NCBI GenBank assembly: GCA_040772545.1
Contig: JAXGXY010000001.1
Span: forward strand, 1,054,001 to 1,118,000
Source of the DNA: UBA1431 sp002329665
GTDB lineage: Bacteria; Bacillota; Clostridia; Christensenellales; UBA1431
DNA length: 64,000 nt
Direction: 5' to 3'
The position numbers and the translations under genes were made by a program. The notes below the pieces were generated by a model, which saw only the letters and a program-made list of their open reading frames with translations, made no database searches and had not been told where the DNA came from. Below are positions 1 through 7,062 of this stretch, in pieces; position 1 is the first letter of the stretch; each line of letters begins with the position of its first letter.

Positions 1-1340
1 GCGGCGCCGCCCGTGAAACATACCGTTTTCGAGGCGTGCGTCCGGCCGTAGCAAAGCCTTTCCCCGCCGCTTTCCCGCACGCCCTCGACCAGCACCCGCT
101 CCGTGCGGCCGACGTACGCTTCGTTCTCCCTCGCGGTCATACCGGCCACCAGCGCGTTGAGCTCTAAAAGGCGCTCTTTCTTCACGGCCTTCTCGACCCG
201 GTCCGCAAGCTTCGCCGCAGGAGTCCCCTTTCGCGGCGAGTACATGAAGGTGAACGCGGCCGAGAACCCGGCGCGGCGCACGAGGTCCAGCGTCTCGTCA
301 AAGTCTTCCCTGGTTTCGCCCGGGAACCCGACGATGATGTCGGTCGTGATCTCCAGCCCCGGGACCGCGTCCTTCATGCGCCCCGCGAGCGCGAGATAGT
401 CTTCTTTCGAATATTTCCGGTTCATCGCCCGAAGTATCGCCGTGCTCCCCGACTGCACCGGCAGGTGGATGTGCCTGCACACCTTCTCGCAACCGGCCAT
501 CGCTTCGATGAGCGCATCCGACACGTCCTTCGGGTGGGAGGTCATGAAGCGGATGCGTTCGATGCCGTCGATTTCCGCGACGCCCCAGAGCAGTTCCGCG
601 AAACCGGGGCCGTGCATTAGGTCCTTCCCGTAGGCGTTGACGTTCTGCCCGAGGAGCGTGATCTCCTTCACGCCGCTTTCGGCGAGGCCGCGCGCCTCCG
701 AAAGGATGTTGTCTATATCGCGGCTCCGCTCCGGCCCGCGCACATGGGGCACTATGCAATAGGTACAGAAGTTGGTGCAGCCCTGCATGATGGTCACGAA
801 GGCCTTCGCGCCCTTTCTCCGGCGCACCGGCAGGCCCTCTACTACGCCGCCCGCCTCGCCATGCACCTCGAACACGCGCACCCTGTTTTCCAGCACGCGA
901 AGGAGCATCAGCGGGAAACGGTGCAGGTTGTGCGTGCCGAAGATGATGTCGACGAACGGGAAGCGCTGTTTCACGCGCAGCGCGACGTCCTTTTGCTGCA
1001 TCATGCACCCGCACACCGCGACGACGAGGTTCGGGTTCTCCCTCTTGTTATCTGCAAACGCGCCCAGATGCCCGAACGCTCTGCTTTCGGCGTGCTCGCG
1101 CACGCAGCAGGTGTTCATCAGGATGAGGTCGGCTTCCCCGGCGCGCTTGGCCCCCGTATACCCCATCTGCTCGAGCATCCCCGCGAGCTTTTCGGAATCG
1201 TGCACGTTCATCTGGCAGCCGAAGGTCTCTATATGATAGCGCGGCCGCGCCTTCTCCGTGAGCGCCTTCACGCGGCGCATCGCCGCGGTCACTTCCGCAA
1301 GGCCGGCCCGCTTCTCGATGGTGGGGTTCAACTGCTGCAT
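1..1340 (-). CDS. miaB: MiaB tRNA methylthiotransferase (C-terminus beyond window edge)
   Basis: Radical-SAM enzyme that adds a methylthio group to isopentenyl-A37 in tRNAs reading UNN codons. About 446 codons are visible; the gene runs off the left edge inside the TRAM region. Seen: the N-terminal auxiliary-cluster cysteines in FGCQMN (C42), NTCC (C78) and CGCM (C112), and the radical-SAM CxxxCxxC at C188/C192/C195 (QGCTNFCTYC). The ATG at 1340 follows a GAAGGAGGC ribosome site. A promoter lies about 115 bases upstream, and the gene diverges from the tRNA array on the other strand. Confidence 0.95.
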   Translation of the reverse strand, partial: MQQLNPTIEKRAGLAEVTAAMRRVKALTEKARPRYHIETFGCQMNVHDSEKLAGMLEQMGYTGAKRAGEADLILMNTCCVREHAESRAFGHLGAFADNKRENPNLVVAVCGCMMQQKDVALRVKQRFPFVDIIFGTHNLHRFPLMLLRVLENRVRVFEVHGEAGGVVEGLPVRRRKGAKAFVTIMQGCTNFCTYCIVPHVRGPERSRDIDNILSEARGLAESGVKEITLLGQNVNAYGKDLMHGPGFAELLWGVAEIDGIERIRFMTSHPKDVSDALIEAMAGCEKVCRHIHLPVQSGSTAILRAMNRKYSKEDYLALAGRMKDAVPGLEITTDIIVGFPGETREDFDETLDLVRRAGFSAAFTFMYSPRKGTPAAKLADRVEKAVKKERLLELNALVAGMTARENEAYVGRTERVLVEGVRESGGERLCYGRTHASKTVCFTGGA

Positions 1341-1455
1341 AGCCTCCTTCATGAAGGAATCCGTCTCCGCTTCAGCGACGCCTGCTCCGGCGCGCCTGCC
1401 GCCGTTCCGGACCGGAGCAAAGGGGCGCTTATCCCGGATTCCTTATCTGTATCAC

Positions 1456-1484
1456 ATTATATCGTTGAGCCGGATTCAAGGCAA
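1456..1484 (-). promoter_or_regulatory. Promoter of miaB
   Basis: On the minus strand TTGCCT (1479-1484) is followed after 17 bases by a perfect TATAAT (1456-1461). It points at miaB and fits a vegetative sigma-A promoter. Confidence 0.55.
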
Positions 1485-1608
1485 GCGGGCAGTGGCGTCA
1501 TCACGCGCTCATTGCCGCGTCCGCTGTGTTTTCGACAGAGGCGTTTTCCGCCGTTATCATGCGCGTTACGACATCTTTTGGCAGCTTGTTTTGACACTAA
1601 AAACCGAG

Positions 1609-1637
1609 TTGACAAGCGCATTCTTTTACTGTATATT
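1609..1637 (+). promoter_or_regulatory. Promoter of first tRNA array
   Basis: A consensus TTGACA (1609-1614), a 17-base spacer and TATATT (1632-1637) lie about 45 bases upstream of tRNA-Pro. This is a strong sigma-A-type promoter for the eight-tRNA operon. Confidence 0.8.
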
Positions 1638-1680
1638 AATATACGTCGCTGAAATGCCGTGGACAGCGTGAGCTATGCGA

Positions 1681-1757
1681 CGGGGTGTGGCGCAGTCCGG
1701 AAGCGCACGTGCTTTGGGAGCATGGGGCCGGGGGTTCAAATCCCTCCACCCCGACCA
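1681..1757 (+). tRNA. tRNA-Pro (TGG)
   Basis: Cloverleaf with acceptor CGGGGTG/CACCCCG, anticodon loop TTTGGGA (anticodon TGG) and an encoded CCA. First gene of the array. Confidence 0.95.
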
Positions 1758-1766
1758 AAGGATCAT

Positions 1767-1841
1767 GGCCCCTTGGTCAAGCGGTTAAGACACCGCCCTT
1801 TCACGGCGGTAACAGGGGTTCGAGTCCCCTAGGGGTCACCA
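1767..1841 (+). tRNA. tRNA-Glu (TTC)
   Basis: Acceptor GGCCCCT/AGGGGTC, anticodon stem CCGCC/GGCGG around loop CTTTCAC (anticodon TTC), CCA encoded. Confidence 0.95.
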
Positions 1842-1855
1842 CCTTTTATTTTTGT

Positions 1856-1932
1856 GGGCCTTTAGCTCAGTTGGTTAGAGCAACCGGCTCATAACCGGTC
1901 GGTCCGGGGTTCGAGTCCCTGAAGGCCCACCA
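1856..1932 (+). tRNA. tRNA with CAT anticodon (elongator Met or Ile2)
   Basis: Acceptor GGGCCTT/AAGGCCC, anticodon loop CTCATAA (CAT), CCA encoded. The first acceptor pair is matched, so it is not initiator tRNA. Sequence alone does not settle elongator Met versus the TilS-modified Ile2; the GGGCCTTTAGCTCAGTTGG start resembles both in Bacillota. Confidence 0.9.
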
Positions 1933-1950
1933 CGCCAGGTCGCCTGGTAT

Positions 1951-2027
1951 GGCCCGGTAGTTCAGATGGTTAGAACGCCAGCCTGTCACGCTGGAGGTCG
2001 AGGGTTCGAGTCCCTTCCGGGTCGCCA
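1951..2027 (+). tRNA. tRNA-Asp (GTC)
   Basis: Acceptor GGCCCGG/CCGGGTC, anticodon loop CTGTCAC (GTC), discriminator G and encoded CCA. Confidence 0.95.
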
Positions 2028-2031
2028 TCAT

Positions 2032-2107
2032 GCCTCGGTAGCTCAGTTGGTAGAGCAAGGGACTGAAAATCCCTGTGTCGGTGGTTCGATTCCACTCTGA
2101 GGCACCA
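2032..2107 (+). tRNA. tRNA-Phe (GAA)
   Basis: Acceptor GCCTCGG/CTGAGGC, anticodon stem AGGGA/TCCCT around CTGAAAA (GAA), CCA encoded. Confidence 0.95.
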
Positions 2108-2118
2108 CACGCGCCCTT

Positions 2119-2194
2119 GCTGGTGTAGCTCAATTGGCAGAGCAGCTGATTTGTAATCAGCAGGTTGCGGGTTCGAGTCCCATCACCAGCTCCA
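2119..2194 (+). tRNA. tRNA-Thr (TGT)
   Basis: Acceptor GCTGGTG/CACCAGC, anticodon stem GCTGA/TCAGC around TTTGTAA (TGT), discriminator T, CCA encoded. Confidence 0.95.
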
Positions 2195-2205
2195 GACGAA
2201 TACCG

Positions 2206-2290
<85 letters not shown>

Positions 2291-2293
2291 CAT

Positions 2294-2380
2294 GCGAGAA
2301 TGGCGGAATTGGCAGACGCGCTGGATTCAGGTTCCAGTGGCCGAAAGGTCGTGCAGGTTCAAGTCCTGTTTCTCGCACCA
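2294..2380 (+). tRNA. tRNA-Leu (CAG)
   Basis: Class II tRNA. Acceptor GCGAGAA/TTCTCGC, anticodon stem CTGGA/TCCAG around TTCAGGT (CAG), intact GTTCAAGTC T-loop, CCA encoded. Last gene of the array. A decayed 87-base relative lies 2.4 kb downstream. Confidence 0.95.
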
Positions 2381-2386
2381 AAGGAA

Positions 2387-2410
2387 AAGCCCGTGGTTAC
2401 GGGCTTTTTT
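2387..2410 (+). terminator. Terminator of first tRNA array
   Basis: Perfect 8-bp stem AAGCCCGT/ACGGGCTT with a GGTT loop, running into six T, seven bases after the CCA of tRNA-Leu. Confidence 0.9.
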
Positions 2411-2599
2411 CATACTCCGGGTGCTTCGATATGCGTTGACCGATTTTCAAAAAGGAGTGGTAAAACCTCGTAAACAGCGGCGCGTTGGGGTCAAAACTGG
2501 GGTCAACACTGTACGATAATCGGCAAACATAACAGTGTCCTTTCGGTATGCCCGGCAGGGATTGCCCTTCTTCGAGAGGCTTTGCCGAATCTGTTAAAC

Positions 2600-2749
2600 T
2601 TATTATCTTGCTGTCTGCGGGGAGTAGCAGATAGACAGCATCAACATCGGCGGCAAGACGGGATCACCCCCGCGCGTGCGGGGAGCAGGCTTGATTCTGC
2701 AACGGTCGGACCTGGCCCTGGGGATCGCCCCCGCGCGTGCAGGGAGCAG
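2600..2749 (-). CRISPR. Two-spacer remnant of a type I-E-like CRISPR array
   Basis: Two 28-base repeats at 2661-2688 and 2722-2749 differ at only two positions. Both contain the palindromic core CCCCCGCGCGTGC and end in GGGAGCAG, as in type I-E repeats of GC-rich bacteria. They are exactly 61 bases apart, giving a 33-base spacer (2689-2721). A decayed repeat at 2600-2627 keeps TGCGGGGAG and is also followed by exactly 33 bases (2628-2660). Terminal repeats decay at the leader-distal end, so this places the leader on the right and transcription on the minus strand. No cas gene is in the window, so interference would need cas genes elsewhere. The second repeat's changes weaken its hairpin. Confidence 0.75.
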
Positions 2750-2955
2750 GGGCCGCGTCCAGAGCCCGACTTATTCTACCAAGCGGTTTGCGTTCATGCC
2801 CCCTTATGACGCATTTTCTAATTTGCGCAATTTATGATACCTTATCGCTTTAAACAACTTTTGTAGTGTGGGTGTTGGCTTGCCATCCTGTCTTCGTTGC
2901 AGTATTATGAACCTAATTAATATTTGCAATGCAATTTGTTAGGAGCAAATAGTAA

Positions 2956-3395
2956 TTGGAATTTGCATATACCGAAATTACACCGAGCGAAATTCATGAT
3001 GTCGCGAAACTGCATATAGAATTGTCATATCATCTCAAAAGGACCATTGAAGACGATTACTGGGACTTTGAGCAATTATCGGAAGAAAGAATTCAAAAAC
3101 ACTTGGAAACCTTTATTGATAATCCGGAACGGAAAATCTTTATCGCAAAGGCCCGGGATACTATTGTTGGATTTATAACAGCGGAGATCATAAAGTGCCA
3201 TTTACCGATTTCAAATACAAAAAATGTCGGATACATTTCTGCCGCATATGTAGTACCCGACTATAGAATGCTGAAAATCATGAGCAACCTCGATACGTAG
3301 AATTGAACTATTTGTCGGAGAATCTAATCGCGAAGAACGCCTGGGAAAGCTTTGGTTATAAAACTTTTCGAGTGCAGGCGCGAAAGAAGATTTGA
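2956..3395 (+). pseudogene. Broken GNAT-family N-acetyltransferase
   Basis: The first frame (TTG start at 2956 after AGGAG) encodes about 108 residues of a GNAT fold up to AAYVVPDYR, then stops at 3300. A different frame resumes with RYVELNYLSENLIAKNAW and ends with GYKTF.VQARKKI at 3395, the typical GNAT C-terminus. The missing part is the acetyl-CoA pyrophosphate loop that should follow VVPDYR, so there is a small deletion plus frameshift near 3270-3290 and the product cannot bind acetyl-CoA normally. The gene is visibly more AT-rich than the core genes, as if acquired. Its substrate is unknown. Confidence 0.8.
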
Positions 3396-3526
3396 GCACA
3401 CCGGGAGCCTGACAAATCTATTTTATCTTATCGTCCAGCCGCCGGGAAAGGCTTGCCGCATATGGCGTTTTTACATTTTCGTAATTTTTTTATTTCCCAA
3501 AAAAATTGTGGGTTCGATGCGTATGC

Positions 3527-3559
3527 AAAAAAGCCTTCCATTATACAGAAGGCTTTTTT
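3527..3559. terminator. Bidirectional terminator
   Basis: Perfect stem AAAAAAGCCTTC/GAAGGCTTTTTT (12 bp) with a 10-base loop, A-rich on one side and T-rich on the other. It serves the converging zinc-ribbon gene (minus strand) and the broken GNAT gene. Confidence 0.85.
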
Positions 3560-3586
3560 CAATAATAGTCTTTTCGGTGACGCGTA

Positions 3587-4585
3587 CTATTCTACCCGGA
3601 TAAAATCTATGCTTTCTCCTGACATCGTCAGTGTTATTTTTCCAGTGCCAATAACTATTTTGTATGTTTGATATACTGTTTCCTCACTATCAGGATAAAG
3701 CGTCATATTGAGCGTGTCGCCAGAGATGACATAGGTCGCCGGGATACGGCTATCGTCCGCGGTATCATACAGCACACAGGTGCCGTTTCTTTGGAATTCG
3801 ATCCCGGCCGCGTCACTGTTTTCCACGTCGTACATATACTGATAAGTGCCTTCAAGCGTGTTGGTGGTTACTGCGGGGGGCGAAGCCGCGGGGACTGTAT
3901 TCTGGCCGGAAGCAGTGTTCTGGCCGGAAGCAGTGTGCCGCAACGTAGCTGTTCCCGTAACGGTAACGCCTGACATCGCTATGCTGCATTTGCCGGACAA
4001 GGAATACGTGTTCGCATCTTTTGTTATGTCACCCGTCAAGCTAAAGGTCGTACTCTGGGACGAGCCGCCGGAATATTGGTTGAATTGGCCGTTGACGGTC
4101 AGGGTTGAACCGTTCAACTCGGCAGACATGGATTGGCCGCTGACCACCGCCGTTCCCTTTCCGTTTTGATCCAGCGTCAGATTGAGTTCCATGGGGCCGG
4201 TTTGACCGATTTGGGATTGCGGCGATCCCGACTCGCTTCCGGCTCCGCTTACCGAATCCGTACGGACGGTGCCGCTCCATCCCCCGTTGATATCGGCCAC
4301 GTTAAAGGCGGGCTCGCCCCCGAATCTGATAACGCCCGTAAGCAACAGAACTGCCGCAGCAACCACGACGACGCCCACGCCTATACCAACGAATAATGGC
4401 CACCGCTTTTTCGGCTTCGGCCCTGACGGGGGCGGAAGCGGCGCTTGTGTTGTAACAGGTTGCGATACGGATTGCGCATCGGCAGGTGAAGCGGGTGACG
4501 GCGGCTGCCCGGCTCCGCAATACATGCAAAAATTTGTACCGGCGTCGAGTTCCTTGCCGCATTTCGAACAAAAACATTTATCCAT
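3587..4585 (-). CDS. Zinc-ribbon membrane protein with extracytoplasmic domain
   Basis: 332 residues. Residues about 3-27 form a double CxxC zinc ribbon (CSKCGKEL...CMYCGAG). A Pro/Ala/Gln linker follows, then one membrane segment (about 64-86, PLFVGIGVGVVVVAAAVLLL). The rest is a Ser/Thr/Gly-rich exported part with beta-rich, lipocalin-like patches around GGWSGTV and LEGTYQY. I chose the ATG at 4585 because the GGGAGG ribosome site sits just upstream; an ATG six codons earlier overlaps that site. An 18-bp tandem duplication adds ASGQNT twice. The molecular role is unknown; zinc-ribbon proteins of this layout are common in Clostridia. Confidence 0.8.
   Translation of the reverse strand: MDKCFCSKCGKELDAGTNFCMYCGAGQPPSPASPADAQSVSQPVTTQAPLPPPSGPKPKKRWPLFVGIGVGVVVVAAAVLLLTGVIRFGGEPAFNVADINGGWSGTVRTDSVSGAGSESGSPQSQIGQTGPMELNLTLDQNGKGTAVVSGQSMSAELNGSTLTVNGQFNQYSGGSSQSTTFSLTGDITKDANTYSLSGKCSIAMSGVTVTGTATLRHTASGQNTASGQNTVPAASPPAVTTNTLEGTYQYMYDVENSDAAGIEFQRNGTCVLYDTADDSRIPATYVISGDTLNMTLYPDSEETVYQTYKIVIGTGKITLTMSGESIDFIRVE
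3902..3937. repeat. 18-bp tandem duplication inside the zinc-ribbon gene
   Basis: Two near-identical 18-base units (CTGGCCGGAAGCAGTGTT then CTGGCCGGAAGCAGTGTG) encode two in-frame copies of ASGQNT in the linker between two beta-rich parts. Likely slippage. Confidence 0.8.
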
Positions 4586-4653
4586 TTCTTCGGTCCTCCC
4601 CACAGTCGGTCCATCATGTGCAAGCTTTCCATGAATTTACAAGAACCGAAATA

Positions 4654-4690
4654 ATTATACTAGATATGATATCCGTGAACAATGGATATC
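4654..4690 (-). promoter_or_regulatory. Promoter and candidate operator of the zinc-ribbon gene
   Basis: On the minus strand TTGTTC (4677-4682), 17 bases, TATAAT (4654-4659). A perfect inverted repeat GATATCC (4668-4674) / GGATATC (4684-4690) straddles the -35 box, which is how a repressor site would sit. No cognate regulator is recognisable nearby. Confidence 0.5.
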
Positions 4691-4717
4691 GCGTATCATT
4701 TGCAATTTACCCACTAT

Positions 4718-4804
4718 GCGAGAATGGCGGAATCGGCAGACGCGCTGATTCAAGGCTCTGGTGGCCGAAAGATCGTGCAGGTTTAAGTCCTGTTTCTCGC
4801 ACCA
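4718..4804 (+). pseudogene. Decayed tRNA-Leu copy
   Basis: Same length (87 bases) as tRNA-Leu(CAG) at 2294, with identical acceptor stem, CCA and following AAAGGAAAAGCCCG. Two functional parts are damaged. The anticodon arm reads CTGATTCAAGGCTCTGG, in which two of five stem pairs fail and the anticodon is ambiguous (AAG by position, CAA if the loop is shifted). The T-loop GTTC has become GTTT, losing the nearly invariant C56. It may derive from a tRNA-Leu(CAA) paralogue. Confidence 0.75.
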
Positions 4805-4810
4805 AAGGAA

Positions 4811-4836
4811 AAGCCCGCGCACGCGGGCTTTCTTTT
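4811..4836 (+). terminator. Terminator after the decayed tRNA-Leu
   Basis: AAGCCCGC/GCGGGCTT stem with a GCAC loop followed by TCTTTTT; related to the terminator of the first tRNA array. Confidence 0.8.
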
Positions 4837-4869
4837 TATGGACACACCAAGCGCCAATTCAATATGTCT

Positions 4870-5493
4870 TTATATTTCGATTGTTTCGGGAAGCCCATAG
4901 AGTTTGTATGGGCAAACATTTTTTATTTCAATCGGTATTTCATAATTATATCGTCCTCTTAATGCCATTCCGCCGTCAATCAAATCTGCCCACGATTCTT
5001 TTGAACTGTAGGTATTTATCAATATAGCCGCTTCGATTCTTTCTCTTATCCGCCTATCAGCAACTTCAGTGATGAATAATCTATAAGCAATCAATTCTTT
5101 ATCAGCCAATTCTAATACAACATTTTTATTCTCTATAAACTGGTTTTGATGCTCTTTTATATATTGCCATCCATGCCATAATTCTTTCCTTACTCCAACT
5201 TTGGCCGATTCAACATCGAGCAATGTGTAATTCCCTCTAAAATACTCACGTGTGTGTTCAGAAAGCCTCCTTTTCATTGAGTTTGTTACACCAACTGAAC
5301 GCAAAATATAACCACCTATATACTCGAATGTAATAAGATAAACCCCAGCAATATCTGGGATAGGTTCTAGATTGTTTCCTTGCTCATAACCAATCCAAGA
5401 AAATGGCCCTTGCCAAATTAAAGCTTTTGTTTTAATCAAGGAAGCATCTCTTATTCTATTAAAACACCAAAATTGTGGTAGTTTCTCTTTCAT
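4870..5493 (-). CDS. GIY-YIG-like nuclease-fold protein
   Basis: 207 residues. A central stretch reads AGVYLI...GYILRSVGVTNSMKRRLSEH, followed about 70 residues later by RIEAAIL. This matches the GIY-YIG core (GVY, YIL spaced variant, conserved Arg and the metal-binding Glu), a fold used by homing and repair nucleases and some restriction enzymes. No extra DNA-binding domain is obvious. ATG start with GAGGTG upstream. It stands alone and is strongly AT-rich compared with the flanking ger genes, which suggests transfer. The catalytic call is inference from motif spacing; the target is unknown. Confidence 0.6.
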   Translation of the reverse strand: MKEKLPQFWCFNRIRDASLIKTKALIWQGPFSWIGYEQGNNLEPIPDIAGVYLITFEYIGGYILRSVGVTNSMKRRLSEHTREYFRGNYTLLDVESAKVGVRKELWHGWQYIKEHQNQFIENKNVVLELADKELIAYRLFITEVADRRIRERIEAAILINTYSSKESWADLIDGGMALRGRYNYEIPIEIKNVCPYKLYGLPETIEI

Positions 5494-5713
5494 ATTCTTA
5501 ACACCTCTGGTAGTTAAATATTTTTCAGCTTATCACTGTTTGTTTAAATACTAGCATGTTTTTCTATTATGGGAAGCTTAAAAGTATGGCTATTATTTCC
5601 CGGAATATGATAATACGCACCACAGCCTCATTGCGATTGCGTAAATTCCTTTTTTTCCTGCTTGATGAAAATACTGCACATATAAAGATAATAAACCGGA
5701 CAAGTGAACGCCT

Positions 5714-6808
5714 TCACGCGCCTGTGTCTCCAGCGCCGCCGCGCCGCGAGCGGACTTCTGCGACGATCCACACAGCGAGCGGGATAAGCACCTGAAACGA
5801 AAAGGCGTAGTATTTGTATATCCCCATCCAGTCCGGCATCTCCGTCGGGCTGTTGAAAAGCATGACGGAAAGCACGGCCATCAGAAGGGCGGTGGGCGCG
5901 GCGATCTTTTTGTGGTCTTTTATGTCGAACAGGCGCGCGATCCCCCGCGCGGCGGCCATCAGGCACACGGCCGTTTTCAGGAGCCCGCAGAGCAGGAAGA
6001 CGCCCCCCACGATGATCTCGAACCGCTGGAAAAAGTCGCCGAACGATATGACCCGGACAGCGGTATACGATGGGTAATAGCGCTTCCCCAGCGTTTCGCC
6101 GCCCAGTATGAGCGTGTCCCGTAATGAGAGCAGGAAAAGGGCCAGCCCCCCGGCCGCTACGCCGCCAATGAGGGCGCTATACGGGCTCGCGCCTTCCTTG
6201 AACGAGGACAGCGCGAAAAGGAGCACGACGACTTCCGCAAACGTCGCGAACGCCGTCGTCCCCCCGGCGAGTAGGGGCGCGGCCCCGCCGTACGCCGCCG
6301 GGAGGAGGTTGCCCGCGTCGTAATACGGGATCGCGAGAACCAGCGTCGCGGCCAGCGTGCAGGCGACGGCCAGGAAAAAGACTGTGCTCCACCGCCCCAG
6401 CGTGTTCTGCCCGCTTTTCACCGCCCACACGGCGACGGCCCCCACCATCAGCGCGGTGACGGCCTGCGGCGTCTGCGGCAGCGCGGTCGCGCCGATGAAC
6501 CTTGTGAAGCTGTGAAGCGTCAACGCGCCCAGGTGCAGCGCGTACCACGTAATAAGCGCGGCGAGGACCTTCCCCACAACTCTCCCGAACGCCCAGATGA
6601 GCGCCCCATACATGTCTTCGCCGGGCCTGAGCCTTTTGATGCGGGCATAGACGAGGACCGCAGGGACCGCCAGCAAGAGGCCGATAACAACGCCCAGGCA
6701 GCTGTCCGCCCCGGCTTCGTTGGCCGCGCCCATCACCGCCGGGCTCCCCAAAATGAACATCGCCGTAATGCTGATGCCCTGCCACACCGTGATATGGCTC
6801 CTTTGCAA
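5714..6808 (-). CDS. gerAB: GerAB-family spore germination permease
   Basis: 364 residues, almost entirely hydrophobic, with about ten predicted membrane helices in the amino-acid permease-like arrangement of the B subunit of GerA-type nutrient receptors. The subunit sits in the spore inner membrane and helps bind the germinant. The TTG start at 6808 is preceded by GGGGAGG at good spacing. It is the last gene of a minus-strand operon gerAA-gerAC-small membrane gene-gerAB, an order that differs from the B. subtilis A-B-C order. The germinant cannot be predicted. Confidence 0.88.
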   Translation of the reverse strand: MQRSHITVWQGISITAMFILGSPAVMGAANEAGADSCLGVVIGLLLAVPAVLVYARIKRLRPGEDMYGALIWAFGRVVGKVLAALITWYALHLGALTLHSFTRFIGATALPQTPQAVTALMVGAVAVWAVKSGQNTLGRWSTVFFLAVACTLAATLVLAIPYYDAGNLLPAAYGGAAPLLAGGTTAFATFAEVVVLLFALSSFKEGASPYSALIGGVAAGGLALFLLSLRDTLILGGETLGKRYYPSYTAVRVISFGDFFQRFEIIVGGVFLLCGLLKTAVCLMAAARGIARLFDIKDHKKIAAPTALLMAVLSVMLFNSPTEMPDWMGIYKYYAFSFQVLIPLAVWIVAEVRSRRGGAGDTGA

Positions 6809-6831
6809 GATGGCCTCCCCTCTGCCCCGGC

Positions 6832-7056
6832 CTACCTGACGCCCAGAATCGCCGCGAGCGCGTCCCTGATCGGCTGCGACGGGCCGGGGACCCTTACGTT
6901 AAGGGCGGCGAACACCCACAGGACGAAAGCCCCGGCGCTAAGGAAGGCGTACACCAAGAACGTCTTCCTGTCCCCGCGGCGCGCGGGCTTCAGCTCGGCG
7001 AGGACGAGCGCGAGGGTTATCAGGCAGACCATGATGAGCGTAATCAAGTCGCGCAC
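6832..7056 (-). CDS. Small membrane protein inside the ger operon
   Basis: 74 residues with two membrane helices (about 4-20 and 33-52) separated by a basic loop ELKPARRGDRK. GTG start with AAAGG upstream; the gene begins six bases after the gerAC stop and is co-directional with the receptor genes. Small two-helix D-type subunits occur with some GerA receptors, so this may be such a subunit, but I see no diagnostic motif. That assignment rests on location and topology only. Confidence 0.65.
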   Translation of the reverse strand: MRDLITLIMVCLITLALVLAELKPARRGDRKTFLVYAFLSAGAFVLWVFAALNVRVPGPSQPIRDALAAILGVR

Positions 7057-7062
7057 CGCCTT

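Noticed and set aside
2456..2520. Integrase C-terminal fragment (GVKTGVNTV-like reading) after tRNA-Leu
   Set aside because: Too short and low in information to separate from chance.
2294..4804. A classic integrative element with att sites at a tRNA 3' end
   Set aside because: No integrase gene is visible and the second tRNA copy is full length rather than a 3' fragment, so a simple site-specific integration is not supported.
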